Assembly: GCA_902616715.1 (NCBI GenBank)
Contig: CACMTR010000001.1
Coordinates: 248,001 to 312,000 of the forward strand
DNA from: an uncultured SAR86 cluster bacterium
GTDB taxonomy: Bacteria > Pseudomonadota > Gammaproteobacteria > Magnimaribacterales > AG-339-G14
DNA: 64,000 nucleotides
Direction: 5' to 3'
The notes under the pieces were generated by a model that saw only the letters and a list, made by a program, of their open reading frames with translations, searched no databases and was not told the DNA's origin. The position numbers and the translations under genes are program-made. Positions 10,858-20,564 of the stretch are shown here, piece by piece (position 1 is the stretch's first letter; each line of letters begins with the position of its first letter).

Positions 10858-11673
10858 ATGAAAACACCTTTCGAACACTTTAAAACAGATACTTCTGTGG
10901 TTCAAATAGAAGAAAATCTATATGAAGGCAACCTTTCAGATCGATGGAGCATTGGCAAAACTCCAAATGGCGGTTACACAATGGCTTTGGCTGCAAAAGC
11001 AATCTCTAAAAGCTTAAATCATAACGATCCTTTAGCGATAACTGCTAATTATTTGAATAGGTTAAATTTCGGAAAAGTATTAGTGACTGTTGAAGTGCTT
11101 CCATTTACTAAAAGTCTAAGTTCAGCAAGAGCGACCATGCTTCAAGATGATGAAATAAAGGTTATTTTTACTGCAACTTTTACAGATTTTTTGAAATCTA
11201 AAGGATTGAATAAATCTTTTAGACAAGTACCAGTTTTTGTAGATTACGAAGATTGTATATTTCACCCATTCAAAGAAGGGTTTAATCCAGGACTTGAAAA
11301 ATTTATTGAAAAAAAATATTGCCCAGATTCTGTATGGTGGGAGGAGAAAAAAAAAGATAAGCCAAATAAAGCGACTCTTAATTTATATATGTCTTGGCCT
11401 GATAAAGAGACTGCTGATTTATATAGTTTAATTTTATTTTTAGATTCAACAACTCCACCAATTTTCAATAAAATGGGTTCTGTAGGATGGGTTCCAACTA
11501 TTAGTCTTACTAGTCATTTAAGAGCTTTCCCTTCTGATGGTCCTTTGAAGGTAAGCGCTAAAACGGAATTTTTAACTTCTGGTTTCATTGAAGAAGATCG
11601 AGAGATCTGGGATTCTAAAGGCAATTTAGTTGGACAATCTAAACAATTAGCAAAACTAAGATTAAAGAAGTAA
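10858..11673 (+). CDS. Acyl-CoA thioesterase-like (hotdog fold) protein
   Basis: LSDRWSIGKTPNGGYTMALAAKA; duplicated hotdog layout. Confidence 0.82.
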   Translation: MKTPFEHFKTDTSVVQIEENLYEGNLSDRWSIGKTPNGGYTMALAAKAISKSLNHNDPLAITANYLNRLNFGKVLVTVEVLPFTKSLSSARATMLQDDEIKVIFTATFTDFLKSKGLNKSFRQVPVFVDYEDCIFHPFKEGFNPGLEKFIEKKYCPDSVWWEEKKKDKPNKATLNLYMSWPDKETADLYSLILFLDSTTPPIFNKMGSVGWVPTISLTSHLRAFPSDGPLKVSAKTEFLTSGFIEEDREIWDSKGNLVGQSKQLAKLRLKK

Positions 11674-11727
11674 TTTTTTCACTTTTTGATATCATAGATA
11701 GTCTTATTTAGTCACGGAGACAATTTT

Positions 11728-12576
11728 ATGCAATTTAAAGGAACCAAATCTTATATTTCCACTGAAGATCTCAGTTTGGCAGTAAACGCTTCTGTAAATT
11801 TAGAAAAACCACTTTTAATCAAAGGAGAGCCAGGCACGGGAAAAACTATGCTTGCTAGGGAAATAGCCAGTTCCTTAAAAGTGCCTCTGATTGAATGGAA
11901 CATTAAATCAACTACAAAAGCTCAACAAGGACTATATGAGTATGATGCTGTAACAAGGTTAAGAGATTCGCAACTTGGAGACGAAAGAGTAAAAGATATA
12001 TCTAATTACATCGATAGAGGAAAACTTTGGGAAGCATTTCAAAGCGAAGAAAGAGTGGTTTTGCTTATCGATGAAATCGACAAAGCCGATATTGAATTTC
12101 CTAATGATCTTCTTCAAGAATTAGATCGTATGGAATTTTACGTTTATGAAACCAAAGAGACAATTAAAGCAGTGCATAGACCAATCGTTGTTATAACTAG
12201 TAATAACGAAAAGGAATTACCAGATGCATTTCTTAGAAGATGTTTTTTTCATTATATTTCGTTTCCAGATAGAGAGACTATGAAAAAAATCATAAAAGTA
12301 CACCACCCAAAAATCAAAGAGAAGTTGGTCAAAGAAGCTCTGGATATTTTTTTCGACGTTAGAAAAGTTCCTGGAATTAAGAAAAAACCTTCAACTTCTG
12401 AATTAGTAGATTGGCTTAAACTTTTGATGGCAGACGATTTGCCTGATGAAATCTTGAAAAATAGAGATCCTTCTAAAGCCATTCCACCCTTGTATGGAGC
12501 ACTGATAAAAAACGAACAGGACGTACAACTTCTTGAAAGGCTAGCATTTATGACTAGAAGAGAATCTAATAATTAG
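11728..12576 (+). CDS. MoxR-type AAA ATPase
   Basis: LLIKGEPGTGKTMLAREIA Walker A, VVLLIDEIDKAD Walker B, VITSNNEKELPDAFLRRC. Confidence 0.93.
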   Translation: MQFKGTKSYISTEDLSLAVNASVNLEKPLLIKGEPGTGKTMLAREIASSLKVPLIEWNIKSTTKAQQGLYEYDAVTRLRDSQLGDERVKDISNYIDRGKLWEAFQSEERVVLLIDEIDKADIEFPNDLLQELDRMEFYVYETKETIKAVHRPIVVITSNNEKELPDAFLRRCFFHYISFPDRETMKKIIKVHHPKIKEKLVKEALDIFFDVRKVPGIKKKPSTSELVDWLKLLMADDLPDEILKNRDPSKAIPPLYGALIKNEQDVQLLERLAFMTRRESNN

Positions 12577-13752
12577 ATGCTGATAAATTTATTTAACACT
12601 TTAAGAGAGACTGGAGTGCCTTGTACTCTTAGAGAGCTTTTAGATTTATTAAATGCTTTAGATAAAAGACTTGTGTTTGCAAATACGGAAGAGTTTTATT
12701 TCATTTCTAGAGCTATTCTTGTTAAAGATGAGAAAAATTACGATAAATTTGATCGTGCTTTTGATATTTATTTCAAGGGATTAGAAACTTTGGATGATGT
12801 TATACAAGCTTTAATACCTGACGAGTGGCTTAGAAAAGAATTTGAAAAATTTTTAACTCCAGAAGAACTTGAAAAGATTAAGTCATTGGGAGGTTTAGAG
12901 AAACTTTTAGAAGAATTTAAAAAGAGACTTGAAGAGCAGAAGGGAAGACATGAAGGAGGAGATAAATGGGTTGGAACTGGAGGCACATCTCCTTATGGAA
13001 ATTCAGGTATGAATCCAGAGGGAATAAGAGTTGGCGGAGAAGGAAAGCAAAATAAAGCAGTAAAGGTTTGGGAAAAGAGAGATTTTAAAAACTTAGATGA
13101 TTCAATTGAGTTGGGAACAAGGAATATAAAAATTGCTTTAAGAAGACTTAGAAAATTTGTTAGAGAATCACATAACGAAGAATTTGATCTTGACGGTACG
13201 ATTAAATCAACAGCTAAAAATGCAGGATTGCTTGATATAAAGATGGTTCCTGAGAAAGCAAACGCTGTCAAAGTTATAGTTCTATTCGATGTTGGCGGTT
13301 CAATGGATCCTCATGTCAAAATTTGCGAAGAGTTATTTTCGGCATGCAAAACTGAATTCAAAAATTTAGAGTATTTTTATTTTCATAATTTTATTTACGA
13401 GACGGTATGGAAAGATAATTCAAGAAGACATAATGAAAGGATTGAGACCACAGAATTATTTCAAAAATACTCTCAAGACTACAAAATAATTTTTATTGGC
13501 GACGCAACAATGGCTCCCTATGAAATCACTAATGCGGGCGGAAGTATCGAACACTGGAATGAAGAACCAGGCTCCACATGGATGAAAAAATTCTTTTCAA
13601 ATTATGAAAAATTAATTTGGTTGAATCCTGTTCCAGAAGATCATTGGGATTATTCTTCATCAATTGAACTTTCTAGAACTCTTATAGACGATCAAATGTA
13701 TCCTTTAACTCTAAAAGGCTTAGAGGATGGGATGTCTTTTTTAACCAAGTAA
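12577..13752 (+). CDS. VWA domain protein (CoxE-like), partner of the MoxR ATPase
   Basis: VIVLFDVGGSMDPHVKICEELFSA; abuts the MoxR gene. Confidence 0.88.
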   Translation: MLINLFNTLRETGVPCTLRELLDLLNALDKRLVFANTEEFYFISRAILVKDEKNYDKFDRAFDIYFKGLETLDDVIQALIPDEWLRKEFEKFLTPEELEKIKSLGGLEKLLEEFKKRLEEQKGRHEGGDKWVGTGGTSPYGNSGMNPEGIRVGGEGKQNKAVKVWEKRDFKNLDDSIELGTRNIKIALRRLRKFVRESHNEEFDLDGTIKSTAKNAGLLDIKMVPEKANAVKVIVLFDVGGSMDPHVKICEELFSACKTEFKNLEYFYFHNFIYETVWKDNSRRHNERIETTELFQKYSQDYKIIFIGDATMAPYEITNAGGSIEHWNEEPGSTWMKKFFSNYEKLIWLNPVPEDHWDYSSSIELSRTLIDDQMYPLTLKGLEDGMSFLTK

Positions 13753-13774
13753 TTAATAAAATTTAAGCTCTGTT

Positions 13775-14692
13775 TTGGAAAAAGTAGCTCTTGATATAGA
13801 AAATCTCTGCAAAATATATCCTAAGAATTTTAAAGCGTTAGATCAAGTAAGTCTGAAAGTTAATGCAGGAGATTTTTATGCCCTACTAGGACCTAACGGC
13901 GCTGGCAAATCTACCTTAATCGGTATCATTAGCTCTTTAGTAAATAAAAGCAACGGGAAAGTAGAAATACTAGGAATTGATATTGATAAAAATCACTCTT
14001 TAGCTAAACAAAAAATGGGCATTGTTGGACAAGAAGTTAATTTCAATCAATTTGAAACGGTCTATCAAATTTTAACTCAACAAGCAGGATATTTCGGGTT
14101 AGACAAAAAAATTGTTAAGACAAACAGTGAATATTATCTAAAAGCTTTAGATCTTTGGGACAAAAGAAATGAGCAGGGAAGAAATCTCTCCGGAGGTATG
14201 AAAAGAAGACTTATGGTTGCTAAAGCATTGGTCAATGAACCGGAATTGCTAATTTTAGACGAACCTACTGCAGGCGTTGATATCGAATTAAGAAGATCTT
14301 TATGGAATTTTTTAAAAGAAATAAATGAAAAAGGAACGACAATAATTCTAACAACTCATTATCTAGAAGAGGCTGAAAAATTATGTAAGAACATTTCAAT
14401 AATTGATCAAGGAAAAATCGTTAAAACTTCATCTATGAAGTCTCTGCTAAAAGAGCTTGAATCTGAAATTTATGTATTTGAAATGAAACAAACAGTACCT
14501 CACGATTTAAAACTAGATAATCTTAAGATCAATAAAATCGACGAAATGACTATTTCAGTCACAGTAGGCAAGTCAAAAGGAATAGATGAGGTTTTAAAAA
14601 TATTTCAATCAAATAATATTGAAATTAACAGCATCCATAATGAAACTAATAGACTAGAAGAGCTTTTCTTAAAACTTACAAACCAAATATGA
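13775..14692 (+). CDS. ABC transporter ATP-binding protein
   Basis: ALLGPNGAGKSTLIGI, NLSGGMKRRLMVAKAL, LLILDEPTAGVD. TTG start. Confidence 0.95.
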   Translation: MEKVALDIENLCKIYPKNFKALDQVSLKVNAGDFYALLGPNGAGKSTLIGIISSLVNKSNGKVEILGIDIDKNHSLAKQKMGIVGQEVNFNQFETVYQILTQQAGYFGLDKKIVKTNSEYYLKALDLWDKRNEQGRNLSGGMKRRLMVAKALVNEPELLILDEPTAGVDIELRRSLWNFLKEINEKGTTIILTTHYLEEAEKLCKNISIIDQGKIVKTSSMKSLLKELESEIYVFEMKQTVPHDLKLDNLKINKIDEMTISVTVGKSKGIDEVLKIFQSNNIEINSIHNETNRLEELFLKLTNQI

Positions 14693-15462
14693 AATCGAAA
14701 GAACTTCTTATTTCTTTAAACACGCTCACCATTAAGGAAATTAAGCGTTTCATGAGGATTTGGCAGCAAACTCTAATTCCTTCATTAATAACTACAGTTT
14801 TGTATTTTATTATTTTTGGAAATTTTATCGGATCAAGAATTGGATTGATGGGAGGGTTTGATTACATGCAATTTATGGCGCCAGGCCTAGTAATGCTGGC
14901 GGTTATAACTAATTCCTACAACAATGTAGTTTCTTCCTTTTATGGAGTTAAATTTCAAAAAAGTATAGAAGAACTGTTGGTTTCTCCAATGCCTACTTAT
15001 TTAATCTTACTTGGCTTTGTAGCTGGAGGAGTAGTGAGAGGAATTATAGTTGGTCTTTTGGTAATGTTGACCTCACTTTTTTTTACAGAGATAACAATTC
15101 AATATTACTCCATTACTATTTTGGTAGTAATTTTAACTTCAATTCTTTTTTCTTTAGCAGGACTTTTAAATGCAATTTTTGCAGATAGTTTTGATGATAT
15201 TACAATTATTCCAACTTTTGTCTTGACTCCACTTATTTACTTGGGAGGAGTTTTTTATTCGATTTCTTTATTGTCTGAAACTTGGCAGCTCATATCTAAA
15301 TTAAATCCCCTTTTGTATATGGTTAATTCTTTTAGATATGGAATGTTGGGAGTGTCGGATATAAACGTAACGTATGCAATATCTATGATTTTATTATTTA
15401 TAGTTGTTTTTTATTTCGTCGCATTACATCTACTCAAGAAAGGAGTAGGAATTAGAAGTTAA
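14689..15462 (+). CDS. ABC-2 type transporter permease
   Basis: ABC-2 permease topology; overlaps the ATPase by 4 nt (ATGA). Confidence 0.92.
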   Translation: MKSKELLISLNTLTIKEIKRFMRIWQQTLIPSLITTVLYFIIFGNFIGSRIGLMGGFDYMQFMAPGLVMLAVITNSYNNVVSSFYGVKFQKSIEELLVSPMPTYLILLGFVAGGVVRGIIVGLLVMLTSLFFTEITIQYYSITILVVILTSILFSLAGLLNAIFADSFDDITIIPTFVLTPLIYLGGVFYSISLLSETWQLISKLNPLLYMVNSFRYGMLGVSDINVTYAISMILLFIVVFYFVALHLLKKGVGIRS

Positions 15463-15486
15463 TTTATATAATAATTACATATAATG

Positions 15487-15576
15487 GGAGAGATGGCAGA
15501 GTGGTCGAATGCGCTCGCTTGGAAAGCGGGTAAGGGGGAAACTCCTTCAAGGGTTCGAATCCCTTTCTCTCCGCCA
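15487..15576 (+). tRNA. tRNA-Ser(GGA)
   Basis: GGAGAGA/TCTCTCC acceptor, long variable arm, GGA anticodon, encoded CCA. Confidence 0.97.
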
Positions 15577-15584
15577 GAATTGAA

Positions 15585-16451
15585 ATGGAATATATAGAAT
15601 CAAAGTATTTTAGTTACGCCGATCCAGACGACCCTTTCTTCAGAAAAGTTTTAATACGTTCTATTGAATATTGCGCGGGGCAACCCAAAATATTTAAGCT
15701 TTATAGAAAATATCAAGAAAATCCTTCAGAGTGGGAAAGTTTTTGGGATGGCTGCGTTAATTTACTAAATTTATCAATAGATATTAGTGAAGATAGATTG
15801 GAAAACATACCTAAAACAGGGCCAACAATTGTTGTTGCCAATCATCCTTTCGGAGTATTGGATGGCTTAGTTTTGAGTTGGCTTGTAAGTAAAAGAAGAG
15901 ACGATTTTAAATTATTGGTTCATTCTTTACTTTTGAGAGCACCAGAAACTAAAAAATACTTATTGCCCATTGATTTTACTGGAGATAAAAATGCTTTGTT
16001 AACTAACCTTGAAACTAGAAAAATAGCTCGAAAACACTTGAGTGAGGGTGGTTCAGTTATTATCTTTCCAGCAGGATCGGTTTCAACTACTACTAAGTTT
16101 TATCAAAAAAGGGATAAAGCATTTGATTGCGAATGGAAAAAATTTACTTCAAGGTTAATAAAACAATCGGACGCAACAATTGTACCAGTTCATTTTTCTG
16201 GATCTAATTCAGGATTTTTTCAATTTGTAAGCCATTTTAGTTCTATTTTAAGAGCATCACTTTTATTTCATGAAGTAAAAAGGCGTATTAATACAAAAGT
16301 TCCATTTACCGTGGGTGACTCTTTTAAGTATTCGGACTTAAATACAGATTATTCTAATGAAGATTTAGCGGATTATTTAAGATCCAGAACTTATCTTTTA
16401 GATAAAAATATTATTAAAGCACCTCCTTATGGGTATGAACCTCCTGATTAA
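15585..16451 (+). CDS. Lysophospholipid acyltransferase (PlsC-like)
   Basis: VVANHPFGVLDGLVLSWL, IIFPAGSVS motifs. Confidence 0.88.
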   Translation: MEYIESKYFSYADPDDPFFRKVLIRSIEYCAGQPKIFKLYRKYQENPSEWESFWDGCVNLLNLSIDISEDRLENIPKTGPTIVVANHPFGVLDGLVLSWLVSKRRDDFKLLVHSLLLRAPETKKYLLPIDFTGDKNALLTNLETRKIARKHLSEGGSVIIFPAGSVSTTTKFYQKRDKAFDCEWKKFTSRLIKQSDATIVPVHFSGSNSGFFQFVSHFSSILRASLLFHEVKRRINTKVPFTVGDSFKYSDLNTDYSNEDLADYLRSRTYLLDKNIIKAPPYGYEPPD

Positions 16452-16509
16452 TTTTTTGCGTATACAGTGTCGGTAATCTTGTGTACTATCATCCTAGGGG
16501 AGGAACGCT

Positions 16510-16665
16510 TTGCTAGTTCTTAGTAGAAAACAGGAACAATCTGTAATGATTGGCCAAGATATAAAAATTACAGTTTTAGAAATTAAAGGATCTCATGTTA
16601 GGTTAGGGATAACAGCACCTGAAACAATCAAGGTTATGAGAGAAGAAATAAATAATAATATTTAA
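16510..16665 (+). CDS. csrA: Carbon storage regulator CsrA (51 aa, TTG start)
   Basis: Translated by hand: MLVLSRKQEQSVMIGQDIKITVLEIKGSHVRLGITAPETIKVMREEINNNI; GGGGAGGA ribosome-binding site upstream; absent from the ORF track because it is short. Confidence 0.95.
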   Translation: MLVLSRKQEQSVMIGQDIKITVLEIKGSHVRLGITAPETIKVMREEINNNI

Positions 16666-16688
16666 TAAAAACTGTAAAATATGTTCAA

Positions 16689-16765
16689 GCGCCCGTAGCT
16701 CAGCTGGATAGAGCACGTGGCTACGAACTACGGTGTCGGAGGTTCGAATCCTTCCGGGCGCGCCA
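16689..16765 (+). tRNA. tRNA-Arg(ACG)
   Basis: GCGCCCG/CGGGCGC acceptor, ACG anticodon, encoded CCA. Confidence 0.97.
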
Positions 16766-16779
16766 AAGGTGATATTAAT

Positions 16780-18153
16780 ATGACACTTGAATTAAATAGC
16801 GATAAACAACCTTATGTCAAAATAGCTGAGCCTAAATTTGATCTAGCGTATGAATTTAACAGAGAATTTGATCTTACCGATTTGATTCTTTTTACGAAAG
16901 GTCAGCCTTATAATCATTTCAAAGAATTAAGAGAAAAAGCCCCCGTATATTTTCACGAGACAGGTCCAGAAGACAGCGAACCTGGTTTTTGGGTACTTAC
17001 AAGTTACAAAGACATGGAGTACGTTTCAAAAAATCAACAAATTTTTTCTTCTCAGTTAGCTGGAGGCACTTCATTAACCCATGGGTTTGAACCACCAGAA
17101 AATGATTTGCTCTATAGATCTACCATGGATCACATGCTGAGCCTTGATGGAATGTTGCATTTAAATATAAGAAATCCTCACATGTCTTTCTTCAATCCAA
17201 AATATGTAGAAAACTTAAAGAAAAAAGTGGCGCTTAAGGTAGATCAATTATTAGACAATATAGCTCCTCATGGTAAATGTAATCTAGTTGATTCAGTATC
17301 TGCCGAGCTACCCCTTTTCACCCTTTGCGAAATGCTTGGAGTTCCAGAAAGCGACAGACCAAAAATAATTGAGTGGATGAAACTTTTAGAAATGGCTCAA
17401 TTACTAGCTGCAACCCAGCAGATGCAGAATCGTGGCGAAGAATTTTCTGAAGAACAACAAGCTCATGCTCCCGATCCAGCCTTAATAGAAGCGTTTAATA
17501 ACATGGTTCAGGAAATGTTTGATTACGGTAGATCCATATTAATGTCTCGAAGGAAAGACCCAAAAGAAGATTTATTGTCAGTCATAGCCAATCTAGAAGT
17601 TGAAGGAGAAAAACTACCTGGAGAATATTTAGATGGCTCTTGGCTTTTGATTATATTTGCGGGTAATGATACGACTAGAAATTCAATTAGCGGCACAATG
17701 AACTTGCTTTCAGAAAATCCAGCTCAAAAGGAATTGGTCATGAATAATAAAGATTTATTACCAAATATGGTCCATGAATCTATAAGAATGGTCTCCCCAG
17801 TTATATACATGAGACGAACCACGAAAGAGGAAGTACAAATAAGAGATCAAATCATAGGCCCTAATGAAAAAGTGACCTTATGGTATGGCGCAGCCAACAG
17901 GGACCCAGAAATTTTTAAAAATCCTGACGTTTACGATATTACTCGAGAGAATGCAAAAAAACATTTAGCTTTTGGCTATGGCAGACATCTTTGCTTAGGG
18001 AAGCATGTAGCGAATATGCAATTGGAAGTTGTGTATCAAAAGATTTTTGAAAGATTTCCTGATATGGTCCAAGACGGAGAGATGGTTTTAACCGCAAATA
18101 ATTTTGTTAACGCCATTCAAGAAATGCCTGTAAAATTCACTCCACAAAAATAG
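16780..18153 (+). CDS. Cytochrome P450
   Basis: I-helix FAGNDTTRNSISG; heme loop HLAFGYGRHLCLGKHVA. Start set at ATG 16780; the track start at 16717 lies inside tRNA-Arg. Confidence 0.95.
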   Translation: MTLELNSDKQPYVKIAEPKFDLAYEFNREFDLTDLILFTKGQPYNHFKELREKAPVYFHETGPEDSEPGFWVLTSYKDMEYVSKNQQIFSSQLAGGTSLTHGFEPPENDLLYRSTMDHMLSLDGMLHLNIRNPHMSFFNPKYVENLKKKVALKVDQLLDNIAPHGKCNLVDSVSAELPLFTLCEMLGVPESDRPKIIEWMKLLEMAQLLAATQQMQNRGEEFSEEQQAHAPDPALIEAFNNMVQEMFDYGRSILMSRRKDPKEDLLSVIANLEVEGEKLPGEYLDGSWLLIIFAGNDTTRNSISGTMNLLSENPAQKELVMNNKDLLPNMVHESIRMVSPVIYMRRTTKEEVQIRDQIIGPNEKVTLWYGAANRDPEIFKNPDVYDITRENAKKHLAFGYGRHLCLGKHVANMQLEVVYQKIFERFPDMVQDGEMVLTANNFVNAIQEMPVKFTPQK

Positions 18154-18228
18154 ACACGTAGCTCAGTTGGTTAGAGTATCACCTTGACATGGTGGGGGTC
18201 CCCGGTTCGAATCCGGGCGTGTCTACCA
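18152..18228 (+). tRNA. tRNA-Val(GAC)
   Basis: AGACACG/CGTGTCT acceptor, GAC anticodon, encoded CCA. Confidence 0.96.
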
Positions 18229-18286
18229 TTATTAAAAGAGTATTAGCTATTATCTTATAAGCAACTAAAGTTCTAAAATATAATCT

Positions 18287-18802
18287 ATGAACAAATTATT
18301 AGAAGGCTTTTTACGTTCAGATCATGCTGGTGAAGTTGGCGCTGTCTATATCTATAAAGGAATTTTAACGGTAGCAAGAGATCCTGAGTTATTAGAATTT
18401 TCAAAAAGACACCTAGATACTGAACAAGAACATTTAAGAAGAATCGAGGAGGTTTTACCTCAGGCGAAAAGAAGTAAACTTGTTTTCTTATGGAAAATTG
18501 CAGGTTATCTTCTAGGATTTCTCCCTGCTTTATTTGGACCCAAGATAGTTTTCGCCACAATTGAAGCTGTTGAGTCTTTTGTTGAAGATCATTATGAAGA
18601 ACAGCTTATTTATTTAAGATCTCAAAACAATCCTAACCAGTCTCTCATTAACCTTTTACAATCTTGTCAGGATGATGAGATCGAGCATAAGATTGAATCT
18701 GGGCATAAAAAAAATCTTTCTTCTGGTTTTTTCCTTAATCTTTGGGTAAGGATTGTTGGTGGGGGATCAGCTTTCGCAGTAAGAGTTGCTAAAGTAATTT
18801 AA
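18287..18802 (+). CDS. coq7: Demethoxyubiquinone hydroxylase (Coq7 family)
   Basis: RSDHAGEVGAVYIYKGI, DTEQEHLRRIEEVLP, EDHYEEQL, DDEIEHK di-iron ligands. Confidence 0.9.
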   Translation: MNKLLEGFLRSDHAGEVGAVYIYKGILTVARDPELLEFSKRHLDTEQEHLRRIEEVLPQAKRSKLVFLWKIAGYLLGFLPALFGPKIVFATIEAVESFVEDHYEEQLIYLRSQNNPNQSLINLLQSCQDDEIEHKIESGHKKNLSSGFFLNLWVRIVGGGSAFAVRVAKVI

Positions 18803-18832
18803 TTTTAGTTGCATTTATTGAGTGTAGTAATA

Positions 18833-18852
18833 TACTGTATATATATACAGTA
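18833..18852. promoter_or_regulatory. LexA/SOS box
   Basis: TACTGTATATATATACAGTA, a perfect palindrome matching the E. coli CTGT-N8-ACAG consensus, 17 nt before umuD. Confidence 0.93.
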
Positions 18853-18869
18853 TAGTTTAACTACCTTAG

Positions 18870-19298
18870 ATGAAAATAAAAAATTTGGGGGGTTATTTTG
18901 ACCCCGATAAAAATACTACAAAAGTTCCAATATTTACCGAACAAGTACAAGTAGGTTGGCCAAGTCCCGCAGATGATTACGTTGAACGATCAATCGATTT
19001 AAACGAATTTTTGATTAGCAATCCAGCTGCCACATACTTAGTTAGGGCTAGTGGGGACTCAATGCTTAATGCAGGTATTAATAATGGTGCAATATTGATT
19101 GTCGATCGTAGCATAGAGCCGCAACATGGAAAAATTGTTATCGCTTCTGTTGATGGCGCTTATACTTGTAAAAAATTACAGCTTTTTCCCGAACCAAAAT
19201 TACTTTCAGCAAATATTAAATACCCTCCAATCAAAGTTAATAAGGAGGAAGATTTAGAGATTCTGGGAGTGGTAATAGCTGCCATAAACCAGTTTTAA
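18870..19298 (+). CDS. umuD: DNA polymerase V subunit UmuD
   Basis: GWPSPADDYVERSIDLNEFLI, VRASGDSM (Ser), TCKKL (Lys). Confidence 0.95.
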   Translation: MKIKNLGGYFDPDKNTTKVPIFTEQVQVGWPSPADDYVERSIDLNEFLISNPAATYLVRASGDSMLNAGINNGAILIVDRSIEPQHGKIVIASVDGAYTCKKLQLFPEPKLLSANIKYPPIKVNKEEDLEILGVVIAAINQF

Positions 19299-19301
19299 GC
19301 A

Positions 19302-20564
19302 ATGTTTGCTTTAGTGGACTGCAATAGCTTTTATGCTTCTTGTGAGAGGGTTTTTCGACCTGATTTAAAAAATAAACCTATAGTTGTGCTATCAAATAAT
19401 GATGGCTGTGTAGTCGCTTTAACAAAGGAGGCTAAAGAGATCGGCATTAAAATGTGTGATCCCTGGTTTGAAATAGAAAAAGAATACACAAGAAAAGGAG
19501 GGATAGTTTTTTCTTCAAATTATGAGTTGTATGCAGACATTTCATCAAGAGTTATGGATGTTTTAGAACAACTCGCGCCGCGTTTAGAAATCTACAGTAT
19601 TGATGAAGCTTTTCTAGATTTATCGGGCGTAAATAACTGTATGGATCTTTATGATTTTGGAATTGATTGCCAACGAAAAATACTCAAATGGATTGGAGTA
19701 CCAGTCCGAGTTGGAATAGGGCCAACTAAGACTTTAGCCAAAATTGCAAGTTATGGCGCTAAAAAGTATCCAGCAACTAACGGTGTGGTAGATCTGTCTG
19801 ATAAAAAAAGACAGGAGAGGCTTTTAAAAATAACTCCTATAGGAGAAATTTGGGGAGTTGGGAGAAGACTAGAAAAACATCTAAATGCTATTGGTATTCG
19901 AAATGCTTATGAATTGACGCAGTTAGATATAAGTTATATTCGAAAACGCTTCAATATAGTTTTGGCTAAAACGATTAGAGAATTGAAAGGCGAAGCATGT
20001 ATCGATTTAGAAGATCAACCAATGACAAAAAAACAAATCGTTGTAAGTCGAACTTTTAGTCAGAGAGTTACAGATAAAAATTTATTAAATGAAGCCGTTA
20101 GTGATTATGCAGCAAGAGCAGGAGTTAAATTAAGGAAAGAAAAACAAGTATGTAAGTTGTTGTCAGTTTTTATCAGAACGAACCCTTTTCGTAAGCAAGA
20201 TATTCAACATAGAGAAATGATTTCAATTCCATTCATTAATCCAACCAATGACTCAAGGGATCTAATGTATGGCGCAAGAATGGCTATGGAAAAAATTTTT
20301 AAACCCAATTTTCAATACAATAAAGCTGGCATAATGCTTAGCGATTTTTATGATGAAGAGGTTCTTCAATTAGATTTATTTAAGTCAGAACATCGAAATT
20401 CTATTGATAAGAACTTAATGAAAACTATTGATAGGATTAATAAAACAAGTAATGGGCCTGTCACATTTTTGTCGCAAGGGATAAAAAAAGAATGGTCTAT
20501 GAGAAGAGAATTACAGTCTCCAAGGTATACAACCAACTGGTATCAATTGCCAAATGCTAATTAA
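19302..20564 (+). CDS. umuC: DNA polymerase V catalytic subunit UmuC
   Basis: MFALVDCNSFYASCERVFRPDL, YSIDEAFLDLSG, GIGPTKTLAKIA. Confidence 0.97.
   Translation: MFALVDCNSFYASCERVFRPDLKNKPIVVLSNNDGCVVALTKEAKEIGIKMCDPWFEIEKEYTRKGGIVFSSNYELYADISSRVMDVLEQLAPRLEIYSIDEAFLDLSGVNNCMDLYDFGIDCQRKILKWIGVPVRVGIGPTKTLAKIASYGAKKYPATNGVVDLSDKKRQERLLKITPIGEIWGVGRRLEKHLNAIGIRNAYELTQLDISYIRKRFNIVLAKTIRELKGEACIDLEDQPMTKKQIVVSRTFSQRVTDKNLLNEAVSDYAARAGVKLRKEKQVCKLLSVFIRTNPFRKQDIQHREMISIPFINPTNDSRDLMYGARMAMEKIFKPNFQYNKAGIMLSDFYDEEVLQLDLFKSEHRNSIDKNLMKTIDRINKTSNGPVTFLSQGIKKEWSMRRELQSPRYTTNWYQLPNAN

Noticed and set aside
16717-16779. N-terminal extension of the P450 ORF in the track
   Set aside because: It translates tRNA-Arg(ACG); the ATG at 16780 is the sensible start.
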